This document shows, piece after piece, positions 10,733 through 22,529 of a stretch of DNA of 64,000 nt; positions within the stretch are counted from its first letter, which is position 1; each line of letters starts with the position of its first letter. Location: positions 123,326-187,325 of the forward strand of contig JAGFNQ010004022.1 in NCBI GenBank assembly GCA_024364735.1, in the 5' to 3' direction. The stretch is from Boesenbergia rotunda (Eukaryota > Streptophyta > Magnoliopsida > Zingiberales > Zingiberaceae). The notes under the pieces were generated by a model. The model searched no databases. It was not told where the DNA came from and saw only the letters and a list, made by a program, of their open reading frames with translations. The translations under genes were made by a program, and so were the position numbers.

Positions 10733-13336
10733 TGTAACACCCGCCCTTCTCACACTAGGGCGGGGTTACGCGAACATAAATTTCGTTTTAGCGGAAGCGT
10801 TTGAAACTTGAAACTTAAACATGATACATGTATAATCTTGTACTTGAACATGTAAGCATGAAATCTTTTAAACATCTTAGACATTGAGAAGAGCATGCTA
10901 GGTACCTTTACATTCTTACTTGCATAATAGAAGCATGCCATATAGCCATTTCTTAAGACAGAGTAGTAAGTATGAGGAAGGATAACATAATACTAAAGTT
11001 CTTTAGTAAGTCTTAACTAAGTACTTAGCATATGAGCGAGAATGAGTATGAAATATCCATATGAGTCTAAATATCAGCAAGTAGCAACTTAGTGAGTATG
11101 ATTCAACATTTAACATGCAAAGCTTAGCATATGCATAAACTTAACAAAACATGAGTAGATCTTCTTCCACCATGCCACCACCACACACATCTCTACCCCT
11201 CCTGCTGCTCCCTTTAGTTTAGCCATTCCTTACCCTTTTCTGCAGTACAAGGGAAACATGGAAACTATAAGCATATAGCTTAGTAAGATCCCTTCCTACT
11301 CACAAAATCATACGTTCCATCAAGTAGAGATAGCATCACGTCATAATAGTGCATAGCATTAAAACACTTAACATAGCATAAGGGAGCATATGTACTTATC
11401 ATAAGAAGCATACTTGAACTTAACATAATTCACCTTTATAGCATAATAGTCATATAGTCATTACAAAAATGCGAATGCAAGATGCTCTTTTGAAAACATG
11501 CATAGGATGAGTTCATGCATATGCTTTTCTTAAAAATCATACATATAGGTACCTAAACATACATCCATCATCATTTCGGGGATCCCGGCTTGTACCACTT
11601 ACATACATACATAATGCGCGCATCCCTAATAGGCCGAGGTAGCTAGTCTCTAACCTACTAGGGAAACTAGGTCCGTTCATAGTCCGTCGACCTAGGGGCG
11701 TCTCGGGAGCTCATCCCCTAACTAGGTCCGTTCATAGTCCATCGACCTAGGGGCTGCATCCGGAGCCCACCCGTGGACCTTGCTAGGATCTGGTACAAGC
11801 CATACAAAGTAAAATAGCATACATGGATTTTATCATATCATAAGCATAGCACATTCTTGTTTCTTACTAGGTCCGTTCATAGTCCGTCGACCTAGGGGTT
11901 GCATAGCACATTCTTATCATATCATAAGCATATCATCATAACCTATCACATCATTGTCATATCATGAGCATGACATGCCTCTTATCTTATCATGAAGAGT
12001 GCTCTTAGTCCCGACTTACAGGGAAGCATCTCTTAGGCATTTCATCGTACATAAGCCATGCATAACATAAGGGTGCTTAAAGAGCTTAAACATAGACATG
12101 TAAATCATGATTCTTAGAGCATGAAAAAGCATGGGAGAAGACATGTTATCACCTATACTACTCATAGCATATCACGGGCATCCTTGGCGTGCCTAATTGG
12201 GGTTGTAGCTTCCCCCTTAGCCCAAATTCTTATTTAATCAGAAAATTCCAGCATATAAACTCTAAGTTTAGAGCATGATAAACCATGAAAAACATTACAC
12301 TAACATCATACATTAAGGTAGGCATCATAGAGGAGACCTTAGAAGGCATGTTGGGGTTGTTACCCCTTCTTAAGTCCTACTTATCATTCTTTACAGAAAA
12401 TTCTAGCATACATACCTTAGTTTCCAAGCATGTTAAAATCATGAATAAACCATATTTACATCACATATCATCTTATATATCATAGGGAGGGTCATTATCA
12501 AGCATACTAGGAGTTTAAACCTCTCTAAGCCCTAAAAGAGGTCCTTGGCCGAAAATTCCAGCAAGCCTACTCTGGGTTTTTGGGGGCTTAAGGACAAGGA
12601 AAACATCATATTATCATCATCTATTTAGTCACACATCATGAGGAAAAACATAAGCAAGTATAGGAGTAGTTTAAACCCTCGCAAGACCTAAAAAACCCAT
12701 CTTGACCGAAAACATCAAGAGCTTTATCCTATGTTTAAACCATTTTAAGCACTCGAAACTATTGTAATGCAGGTGAGGGGATTACTTACATCCTCTCGCT
12801 TGAATCTCCCCCAAGAAGTCCTTGAAGAGGAGGAGAGGAGAGCCCTTCTTGCGCTTCTTTTCCTTAGCCTTGCTTTAGTAGAAGGTAGTCTCTCTATAGG
12901 GCCCTCTTGGGAGTTTTTCATATGGAGGAAACCTAGAGTTGGAGTTTCGAAAATTTGAGAAGGGGAGGGGAGAGTTTTCGGTTTTGAAGAGGGAAGAGTG
13001 AGGAAGAAGAAGAGAGGAAGTTATTCCAACTTCCCTTCACTTATTTATACTTTTCTCATGAAGAGACATGTCTCTTCACTTCCCTAGCTTTAACAAACAT
13101 GTTTTTTATTCTCTCAACATGAAACATGGCTTGGTGTGTTGGTTATGACATGATTAGTGCAACTAGGAGGTTCAAGGTTCAATCCTTGCTTCCTCCTTTC
13201 TATCTCTTCTTTTTATCACATTTTGCACTAATCCATATCAAAGCCCATTATGCCAAGCCCATCATAAAATTTCATAATAATGATAATGTTTCATGAATTC
13301 ATAATATTTCATATGGGAAAATTTTGGTGTGTTACA
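10733..13336 (-). repeat. LTR2 of A/B array (shared middle LTR)
   Basis: It serves at once as 5' LTR of unit A (primer site to its left) and 3' LTR of unit B (purine tract to its right at 13337). Same length and internal layout as LTR1 and LTR3: A/B boxes 13132-13185, TATA 13043-13050, donor-like motif 12768-12791, inverted repeat 11587-11596/11792-11801. The left edge is TGTAACAC, differing from the TGTAACGC of the other two. Confidence 0.95.
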
Positions 13337-13371
13337 ATCCTCCATACCTTATAAAAAGTTCGTCCCGAACT

Positions 13372-15747
13372 TTAAAATAATTCCGGATACTTTAATCGTA
13401 TTGCCTCCTCTTGTTCCCACGTGGCTTCTTCGAATTGTTCGTTCCGCCACAGAACCTTTACTAAGGGTACTTCCTTGTTCCTTAGCTTTTTGACTTCCCG
13501 GTCTAAGATCTGCATAGGTCGGCGTTCGGAACTTATGTTCTCTTGATCTTGTACTGGTTGGGGCTCTATCATCTGATTCATATCAGAGGTACATTTCCTG
13601 AACATTGATACATGGAAGACATTGTCGATAGCCGACATTTCTGGCGGCAACTCTAGTTCGTAGGCCACTTTGCCTACCCGTCTCAGAATTTGATACGGTC
13701 CCACATATCTCGGACTCAGCTTCCCTTTCTTCCCGAATCTCATTACCCCTTTCATAGGGGCCACTTTCAGGAATACTGAATCCCCAACCTCAAACTCTAA
13801 TGGTCTGCGTCGCTTGTCAGCGTAGCTTTTCTGCCGACTCTGAGCAGTCTCTATCCTCTGGCGGATATTCTTTATAGCCTGAGTGGTTTCGTCTATAATA
13901 TTCGTCTGGAGTCTCATCTCCTTCTTTTCACCACTCTCAAGCCAGCATATAGGAGATCTGCATTTCCTTCCGTATAGTGCTTCGTACAGTGCCATCCCGA
14001 TAGTAGCCTGATAACTGTTGTTATACGCAAACTCTGCCAGGCTCAGGTATCGACACTAGCTTCCCTTGAAATCCAAGGCACAAGCTCGTAACATGTCCTC
14101 TAATATCTGGTTTACTCTTTCAGTTTGCCCGTCAGTCTGGGGGTGAAAGGCAGTACTGAATTTCAGCTTCGTGCCAAGAGCCTTCTGCACGTGTCCCCAA
14201 AAATCTGAAGTAAATCGACCATCTCGATCCGAGATGATGGTCTTGGGAACCCCGTGCAGTCGGATAATTTCCTTGACGTACAGTTGAGCCAACTGCTCCA
14301 CTGAGTAGGTCATTCTAATAGCCAGAAAATGGGCAGACTTGGTGAGTCTGTCCACAATCACCCATATACCATCATATCCATTCGTCGTTCTAGGCAGCCC
14401 AGCGACGAAATCCATAGAGATGTCTTCCCATTTCCACTCGGGAATTGATAGAGGTTGCAGAACTCCCCCAGGCCTCTGGTGTTTTGCTTTGACCCTCTGG
14501 CAGGTCAAACACATACTGATATAGTGGGCTACATCTCGCTTCATACCGGACCACCAAAACTTGCTCTTCAGATCTTGATACATCATAGTAGACCCAGGAT
14601 GCATCGCATAAGGTGTTCCGTGAGCTTCCTCTAGGATTCTTGTCCGTAAGTCGGAGTCGTCGGGAACACATAATCGATCCCGAAGATATAAAACTCCGCT
14701 GTCCGAAATTCTAAATCCATCGTCCTTGCCTTCGAGAACCTCTTGCTTGATTCTCTGAAGACTCGGATCCTGATTCTGCTTTTCCAGAATATCGCCGAAC
14801 AATGTCGGCGCAATCATCAAGGTGGACAACTGTCCTGATATGATTTCAATCCCGTAATTCATAATTTCTTCCCCTAAGGGTTGTGACAAAGCCGACAAAG
14901 ACATTAAAGCAGCACATGATTTCCTACTGAGAGCATCGGCTACCTTGTTGGCTTTTCCCGGATGGTACAGGATCTCACAATCATAATCCTTGACCAATTC
15001 GAGCCATCTGCGCTGTCTCATATTCAGATCCTTCTGGGTGAAGAAGTACCGCAGACTCTGGTGATCTGTATAAACTTTACACTAAGTTCCATATAGATAG
15101 TGCCTTCATATTTTCAGTGCAAAGACCTTCGCTGCTAACTCTAAGTCATGGGTAGGGTAGTTTCTTTCATGTTCCTTGAGTTGCCTAGAGGCATAGGCAA
15201 TTACCTTCCCATTTTGCATAAGTACAGCTCCGAGTCCCAGTTTGGATGCGTCGCTGTACATATCGAAACCCATATCGCTCTCTGGAAGAGTCAATATTGG
15301 AGCGCTAGTCAGCCTCCTTTTCAGTTCAGTAAAGCTCTTCTCACATTCCTCGGTCCATACATATTTCTTGTCTTTCTTTGTAAGAGCTGTCATAGGGGCT
15401 GCAATTCGAGAGAAGTTCTCTACGAATTTTCTGTAATAGCCTGCTAGCCCGAGGAAACTTCTGATTTCGCTGGCATTCTTGGGTCTAGTCCAGTTACTCA
15501 TATCTTTAATTTTAATTGGGTCCACCATTACTCCTTCCTTGGAGATAACATGTCCCTGTAATTCCTTCAATTCTGTCGGTGCCATACAGTACGGTGCCTT
15601 GGAAATGAGATTAGTACCAGGAACCAACTCAATTGCAAATTCTATATCTCTTTCAGGTGCTAACCCTGGTATAATTATACACGTAATTATATACCTATCG
15701 TGATTATGGTTAACCCAACTCATAGTATGCTTCCCCCAAATATTCAT
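13372..15747 (-). pseudogene. Tekay-like pol remnant, copy B
   Basis: Same domain order and same RT-core deletion as copy A, 21 bases longer because it keeps LYLRDRL in the integrase N-terminal region. Nonsense codons: 15106-15108 and 14056-14058 (both shared with A) and an extra TAG at 15082-15084 (Gln in A and J). The RNase H Asp is intact here (MYSDASKLG). The Met that begins the last open segment in A is lost (ATG to AGG). Integrase HHCC and DDE motifs and the chromodomain-like end are recognisable. Non-functional as it stands. Confidence 0.92.
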
Positions 15748-15853
15748 TCTTTTTTGTCACATGATTAATATAGGGTAAATGAGATCTTATTTGTTATATT
15801 ACCAAAATTTATTTTATTCCATCTTATAAGTCTACATACAAAACTAGTCCAAC

Positions 15854-16549
15854 TCAGTGAGCAAGATGGGCTGCCGTTATGCCCAACATAAAGAATAGCA
15901 TAGCGACGACTTCTACCTCCTCGCTCATCTCCCTTTGGCCCGCCTCAGGATCCTCTACTGTTCCCATCGGGTCATCCTCTTCAATCTCGAGAATCTCCAC
16001 GTCCGCTTCAAGGTCCTCCTCGAACATCTCCAGCATCTCTGGGTCCTCCTCGAAGGGCTCGGGATTCTCCCCGAAGGGCTCGGGGTCCTCCTCGAAGGGC
16101 TCGGGATCCTCCTCGAACGGCTCAGGATCCTCCTCGAACGGCTCGGGATCCTCCTCAACGGGCTCGGGGTCTTCCTCAAAGGGCTCGGGGTCCTCCTCGG
16201 ACGGCTCGGAATCCTCCTCCGAGTCTCCCAGATCTTCTTGGAACTCATGGCAGAGGAGCTGCCTACACAACTCCGTATATGGGATACCGCATCTGTGTTG
16301 TCCCCAGATCTGATGCGCAACCTCTCTTGCCCGGTTGGGCAATGAACGAAGTAAAGCTCCGATCCTATGATCGTCCGTGGCTGGAAACCCTTCCCGCTCC
16401 AGTTTCCAGAAGAGCCGATCCAAGAACCCTATGTTGCCTTGAATTCCCCGGGTCGGACAATACTCAACCGCCTCTATCCGCTCCAGCAGCTCGCGGCACC
16501 TCTCAGTGTAGTCCTCATGCAACATCTGGAATTGAAAAGAAAATGACAT
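15854..16549 (-). CDS. Acidic PEPFEED-repeat protein, copy B, open
   Basis: A 231-codon open frame at the gag position of unit B. Residues 1-105 are mixed charge with aromatic and Arg-rich helices (MLHEDYTERCRELLERIEAV, LFWKLEREGFP) and several Cys and His. From about 106 to 170 it is a run of seven-residue units, mostly PEPFEED with variants PEPVEED and PEPFGEN, then an acidic stretch (MFEEDLEADVEILEIEEDD) and a weakly hydrophobic tail. No CCHC knuckle or protease motif. The repeat is a 21-base minisatellite in DNA. It could be a reduced or replaced gag, or a non-coding repeat that happens to stay open; copy A is broken. Confidence 0.6.
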   Translation of the reverse strand: MSFSFQFQMLHEDYTERCRELLERIEAVEYCPTRGIQGNIGFLDRLFWKLEREGFPATDDHRIGALLRSLPNRAREVAHQIWGQHRCGIPYTELCRQLLCHEFQEDLGDSEEDSEPSEEDPEPFEEDPEPVEEDPEPFEEDPEPFEEDPEPFEEDPEPFGENPEPFEEDPEMLEMFEEDLEADVEILEIEEDDPMGTVEDPEAGQREMSEEVEVVAMLFFMLGITAAHLAH

Positions 16550-16940
16550 GGTTAGTACTAAACCAGTCCTTTTTCAATTCGCTAATATATACAGAGGAAA
16601 ACACACACCCAATCGGTGTAGTTTACCCTAGTGATTACAATATGTAACCACCCTCTTATCCCAAATTCTAAATTATTAATGGATACATATATTCATATAA
16701 GAGGAAGTTTCATTCATGTTCACATATCTTATAATTTCTGGTCATTATCCATCATACCGGTGATACCGGTGATAAATAAGCTAACATAAGAATTAATGCT
16801 ACTTTCTCTTGTTATGCAAGCATAAATCATCTCTATATATATCATTACTGTACATGAAATAAAGTAAAGTGAGGTTAGGATCTCTTACTTGGAAGCGACA
16901 GGATGAAACTTTGATGTGTGTGTGTAGTGGGGAAGGCAGA

Positions 16941-16955
16941 CCTGCTCTGATACCA
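16941..16955 (-). other. Primer-binding site, initiator-Met tRNA (unit B)
   Basis: Identical TGGTATCAGAGCAGG three bases inside LTR3, confirming that unit B has its own complete priming edge. Confidence 0.95.
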
Positions 16956-16958
16956 ACC

Positions 16959-19562
16959 TGTAACGCCCGCCCTTCTCACACTAGGGCGGGGTTACGCGAA
17001 CATAATTTTCGTTTTAGCGGAAGCATTTGAAACTTGAAAATTAAACATGATACATGTATAATCTTGCACTTAAACATGTAAGCATGAAACCTTTTAAACA
17101 TCTTAGACATTGAGAAGAGCATGCTAGGTACCTTTACATTCTTACTTGCATAATAGAAGCATGCCATATAGCCATTTCTTAAGACAGAGTAGTAAGTATG
17201 AGGAAGGATAACATAATACTAAAGTTCTTTAGCAAGTCTTAACTAAGTACTTAGCATATGAGCGAGAATGAGCATGAAATATCCATATGAGTCTAAATAT
17301 CAGCAATTAGCAACTTAGTGAGTATGATTCAACATTTAACATGCAAAGCTTAGCATATACATAAACTAAACAAAACATGATTAGATCTTCTTCCACCATG
17401 CCACCACCACACACATCTCTACCCCTCCTGCTGCTCCCTTTAGTTTAGTCATTCCTTACCCTTTTCTGCAGTACAAGGGAAACATGGAATCTATAAGCAT
17501 ATAGCTTAGTAAGATCCCTTCCTACTCACAAAATCATACGTTCCATCAAGTAGAGAAAGCATCACGTCATAATAGTGCATAGCATTAAAACACTTAACAT
17601 AGCATAAGGGAGCATATGTACTTATCATAAGAAGCATACTTGAACTTAACATAATTCACCTTTATAGCATAATAGTCATATAGTCATTACAAAAATGCGA
17701 ATGCAAGATGCTCTTTTGAAAACATGCATAGGATGAGTTCATGCATATGCTTTTCTTAAAAATCATACATATAGGTACTTAAACAAACATCCATCATCAT
17801 TTGGGGGATCCCGGCTTGTACCACTTACATACATACATAATGCGCGCATCCCTAATAGGCCGAGGTAGCTAGTCTCTAACATACTAGGGAAACTAGGTCC
17901 GTTCATAGTCCGTCGACCTAGGGGCGTCTCGGGAGCCCATCCCCTTACTTGGTCCGTTCATAGTCCGTCGACCTAGGGACTGCATCCGGAGCCCACCCGT
18001 GGACCTTGCTAGGATCCGGTACAAGCCATACAAAGTAAAATAGCATACATGGATTTTATCATATCATAAGCATAGCACATTCTTGTTTCTTACTAGGTCC
18101 GTTCATAGTCCGTCGACCTAGGGGTTGCATAGCACATTCTTATCATATCATAAGCATATCATCATAACCTATCACATCATTGTCATATCATGAGCATGGC
18201 ATGCCTCTTATCTTATCATGAAGAGTGCTCTTAGTCCCGACTTACAGGGAAGCATCTCTTAGGCATTTCATCATACATAAGTCATGCATAACATAAGGGT
18301 GCTTAAAGAGCTTAAACATAGACATGTAAATCATGATTCTTAGAGCATGAAAAAGCATGGGAGAAGACATGTTATCACCTATACTACTCATAGCATATCA
18401 TGGGCATCCTTGGCGTGCCTAATTGGGGTTGTAGCTTCCCCCTTAGCCCAAATTCTTATTTAATCAGAAAATTCCAGCATATAAACTCTAAGTTTAGAGC
18501 ATGATTAACCATGAAAAACATTACACTAACATCATACATTAAGGTAGGCATCATAGAGGAGACCTTAGAAGGCATGTTGGGGTTGTTACCCCTTCTTAAG
18601 TCCTACTTATCATTCTTTACAGAAAATTCCAGCATACATACCTTAGTTTCCAAGCATGTTAAATTCATGAATAAATCATATTTACATCACATATCATCTT
18701 ATATATCATAGGGAGGGTCATTATCAAGCATACTAGGAGTTTAAACCTCTATAAGCCCTAAAAGAGGTCCTTGGCCGAAAATTCCAGCAAGCCTACTCCG
18801 GGTTTTTGGGGGCTTAAGGACAAGGAAAACATCATATTATCATCATCTATTTAGTCACACATCATGAGGAAAAACATATGCAAGTATAGGAGTAGTTTAA
18901 ACCCTCGCAAGCCCTAAAAAACCCATCTTGACCGAAAACATCAAGAGCTTTATCCTATGTTTAAACCATTTTAAGCACTCGAAACTATTGTAATGCAGGT
19001 GAGGGGATTACTTACATCCTCTCGCTTGAATCTCCCCCAAGAAGTCCTTGAAGAGGAGGAGAGGAGAGCCCTTCTTGCGCTTCTTTTCCTTAGCCTTGCT
19101 TTAGTAGAAGGTAGTCTCTCTATAGGGCCCTCTTGGGAGTTTTTCATATGGAGGAAACCTAGGGTTGGAGTTTCGAAAATTTGAGAAGGGGAGGGGAGAG
19201 TTTTCGGTTTTGAAGAGGGAAGAGTGAGGAAGAAGAAGAGAGGAAGTTATTCCAACTTCCCTTCACTTATTTATACTTTTCTCATGAAGAGACATGTCTC
19301 TTCACTTCCCTAGCTTTAACAAACATGTTTCTTATTCTCTCAACATGAAACATGGCTTGGTGTGTTGGTTATGACATGATTAGTGCAACTAGGAGGTTCA
19401 AGGTTCAATCCTTGCTTCCTCCTTTCTATCTCTTCTTTTTATCACATTTTGCACTAATCCATATCAAAGCCCATTATGCCAAGCCCATCATAAAATTTCA
19501 TAATAATGATAATGTTTCATGAATTCATAATATTTCATATGGGAAAATTTTGGGGTGTTACA
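16959..19562 (-). repeat. LTR3 of A/B array (5'-most)
   Basis: 2604 bases from TGTAACGC to GGGGTGTTACA, followed by the right CCTAA duplication (19563-19567). Layout as in LTR1: A/B boxes 19358-19411, TATA 19269-19276, donor-like motif 18994-19017, inverted repeat 17813-17822/18018-18027, hairpins CTAGGTC...GACCTAG, terminal hairpin CCCGCCC/GGGCGGG. Transcription of the array would start here if anywhere. Confidence 0.95.
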
Positions 19563-19826
19563 CCTAAGGCCCACCAATAGCCATGCTAATATTCCTAATT
19601 GAAACTCATTTCTATTTATATCAAATTCTACCTAAGATCTACTAATAACCATGATACTAGAAAAGCCCATGTAAGCCCCATTAGCACTTAGCTTCTTATT
19701 CTATATCGAAAATCATGGATAATCATGCTAAGGTTCATACTAGTGTCCCTATGTTCCTCGAGAATCTATCTAGGCATGGTCCATATTTTTAAAGAAAATA
19801 TTGAGAAAATTTTTCGGGTCGTTACA
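19563..19826 (-). repeat. C 3' LTR, right portion
   Basis: It begins with the second CCTAA and continues the LTR interrupted at 4506; it matches 28285-28552 and ends GGTCGTTACA. The bases after it (ATCCCCCATACC) are C's purine tract in element sense. Confidence 0.92.
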
Positions 19827-19860
19827 ATCCCCCATACCTCGTGAATGTTCATCCTCGAAC

Positions 19861-20571
19861 TTAGAATAGCTCCGGGTAATTGCGTCTCATCTCGTCCTCG
19901 CGTTCCCAGGTAGATTCCTCGAATCTTTGACTTTGCCATAGGACCTTGACTAAGGGTACCTCCTTGTTCCTTAGCTTTTTGATTTCTCGATCCAAGATCT
20001 GGATAGGCCGACTTTCAAAACTTAGGTCCTCCTAAACTTGTACTGTCTGTGGTTCGATCACCTGATCCGTGTTTAGAATACACTTCTTGAGCATCGACAA
20101 ATGGAACACGTTATGGATAGCTGACATCTCTTGAGGCAGCTCTAGCTCATATGCCACCTTGCCGACTCTTTCCAGTATCGGGTACGGTCCCACATAACGC
20201 GGACTTAGTTGTTCTTTCTTCCCGAATCTCGTTACCCCTTTCATAGAAGCCACTTTGAGGAATACCAGATCCCCAATATTGAAATCCAGTGGCCTACGCC
20301 GGACATCTGCATAACTCTTCTGCCGACTCTGAGCAGCTTCTATCCGTCGTCGAATGTTCTGTATAGCTCGGGTGGTGTCATCGATGAGATCCGTCATGAG
20401 CCTCATCACCTTCTTTTCACCACCTTCATACCAACAGATCGGAGATCTACATCTCCTCCCGTACAAGGCTTCATAAGGTGTCATTCCGATAGTAGCTTGG
20501 TAGCTATTATTGTAGGCGAATTTCGCTAAACATAGATATCGGCACCAACTCCCTTTGAAATCCAGGGCACA
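19861..20571 (-). pseudogene. C integrase C-terminal part and chromodomain-like end
   Basis: A single frame of 237 codons with one TAG at 20029-20031 (Gln in relatives). It starts at the D insertion with FKGSWCRYLC and runs through MTPYEALYGRRCRSP, the GPYPILERVGKVAYELELP segment and IQILDREIKKLRNKEVPLVKVLW to YPELF. The sequence is clearly related to, but diverged from, A/B and J. The upstream half lies at 23342-24102, beyond D. Inactive through the insertion and the stop. Confidence 0.88.
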
Positions 20572-20945
20572 TGTAACACCCCAATTTTTACAATTTGAGT
20601 ACCTGGGAATTGTTTAAAGTTCGGGACGAACTTTTTATAAGATGTGTAGGATTGTAACACCCCAAAATTTCACCATGAATAATATTGTGAATTCATTATG
20701 AAATATTATGTGAATAATATTGTGAATTCATTATGAAATATTATGGGATTCATGAAGTAATATAGATTCATGAATATGAAATATTAAAAATATTATGAAA
20801 TAATATTTATGGAATATTATGAAATATTATGAATTCATGAAATATTATTAATATTATGAAATTTCATGATAGGCTTGGCTTAAAGGGCTTTGATATGGAT
20901 TAGTGCAAATTGTGATAAAAAGAAGAAGTAGAAGGGAGGAAGCAA

Positions 20946-20999
20946 GGATTGAACCTTGAACCTCCTAGTTGCACTCTCCATGTCTTAACCACTACACCA
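20946..20999 (-). promoter_or_regulatory. tRNA-like A/B-box pair in LTR of D
   Basis: On the minus strand TGGTGTAGTGGTTA (20986-20999) is close to a consensus tRNA A box and GGTTCAATCC (20946-20955) resembles a B box one base short. It is the best-preserved example of the module in the window and lies antisense to D. Confidence 0.5.
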
Positions 21000-22357
21000 A
21001 GCATTGTTTCTTGTTGAGAGAATAAGAAACATGCTTGTTAAGCGTGTAATAGTGAAGAGACATGTCTTTTCATGAGAAAAGTATAAATAAGAGAGGGAAG
21101 AGGTGTGAGTAACTTCCTCTTCTTCTTCCTTTCTCTTCCCCACCGAAATTCCTTCTTCTCCTCTCCTCTTTTCCATTTTTCGAAAAGTGCTCCCTAGGGT
21201 TCTAACCCTAGGGGATTGGAAGGAAGAAGGCTCTTGCCCTCTATTAGGGCCAAGGAGTCTAGAGAAGAAAGAGTAAGAGGAACCTTCACTTCTCCTTCAA
21301 CCAAGGGTACCCTAAGGGACTTAAAGAAGTAGAATCTCAAGCGAAAGGATGTAAGTATCCCCTCGCCTGCAGCGTAATCGTTATTGTTTGATTTGTATGC
21401 TTCTTCTTATTGTTGTTTTTGAAAAGGAAACCTTCCTCCTTTATGAAACTTTCGGCCACCTCCATTTAATAGGCCTTGGTTACTTCTTATTGCATGAGGA
21501 GATCCCTATGAACTTAGGGTATGAATATATGTTGGTTTCCTTCATGTTGTGATAACAAAAAGTAGGGTTAGCCACCCTACAACTTTCGGCCAAGAGGAGA
21601 AAGGTTAGGTTTTTGGGTTGTTTGCTATCCTATGATATGTCCATGATTAGTATTGTAGATAAAGTGTTTGTGTAAATGTTTGTGTGAAGATTGGATGTCA
21701 AAAATCTAGCCTACCCTACCCTACAAGTTTCGGCCAAAGGAGAATAGGCTAGGATTTTTGGGTTGTTTGCTATCCTAGGATGTGTCCATGTCTAGTAGTG
21801 TAGACAAGGTGTTTGAATAAATGCTTGTGTGAAGGTTTAATTTCAAAACCCTAGTTTTCCTACCCTACACCATTCGGCCAAGGCATGAAACCTTAGGGTT
21901 TGTGAAGGTTAAATTATTTTATGTGATATGCTTATGTAAAATGATATGAGATGTATATGCATGTGATATTGAAAGGAAATGTTTGATTGGATTCCTTAGC
22001 ATGTAACATTGGGCCAAGGCATGAAATATGAGGTTGTGAAGGACAACTTACCCTATGAGATTATGATTGTGTTTAGTAAGATCATATGCCTATATATGTG
22101 ATGATTGTATGAGATGTACCCTAGGAGATATGCTTATGTTTGGGATGATGATATGTATATGCAAATGATGTTTAAATGGAATGTTGGATTAGGAAAAATG
22201 GAACTCTCCCTAGCCTTGAGTTTCGGCCAAGACCCTAGTTTTAGGGTTAGGAACCATTTGATTTACCCATGAAGCATGCTACCACTTCCTATGATATGAA
22301 TATGATTTATGTGATCAACCTTGTCATATATAAGATATGTTTAAGGGGTTGAATTAT

Positions 22358-22529
22358 GATCTATGTATGAGCATGCATTATAGCCCATGGGGCACCCTTA
22401 TGAAATGCATGCTTTATACTAGGCTAGTTATCATGATTATGAAGATCTATGTATGAGCATGCATTATAGCCCATGGGGCACCCTTATGAAATGCATGCTT
22501 TATACTAGGCTAGTTATCATGATTATGGA
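22358..22529 (+). repeat. 86-base tandem duplication in D LTR
   Basis: The segment beginning GATCTATGTATGAGCATG at 22358 is repeated from 22444 with no visible differences over 86 bases. It is a recent local duplication inside the LTR. Confidence 0.9.

Larger units (their letters stand above)
4507..19562 (-). mobile_element. A/B: tandem Tekay-like element, three LTRs and two internal regions
   Basis: Three LTRs of exactly 2604 bases (4507-7110, 10733-13336, 16959-19562) alternate with two internal regions of exactly 3622 bases (7111-10732, 13337-16958), all on the minus strand. One CCTAA duplication flanks the whole 15,056-base array, so it entered or was built as one unit, not as two separate insertions. 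Each internal region has an initiator-Met primer site at its right edge and a purine tract (GGTATGGAGGAT) at its left edge. Coding content is an acidic repeat protein and a pol fragment without the RT core. LTR-LTR unequal exchange or template switching would produce this form. Confidence 0.95.
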
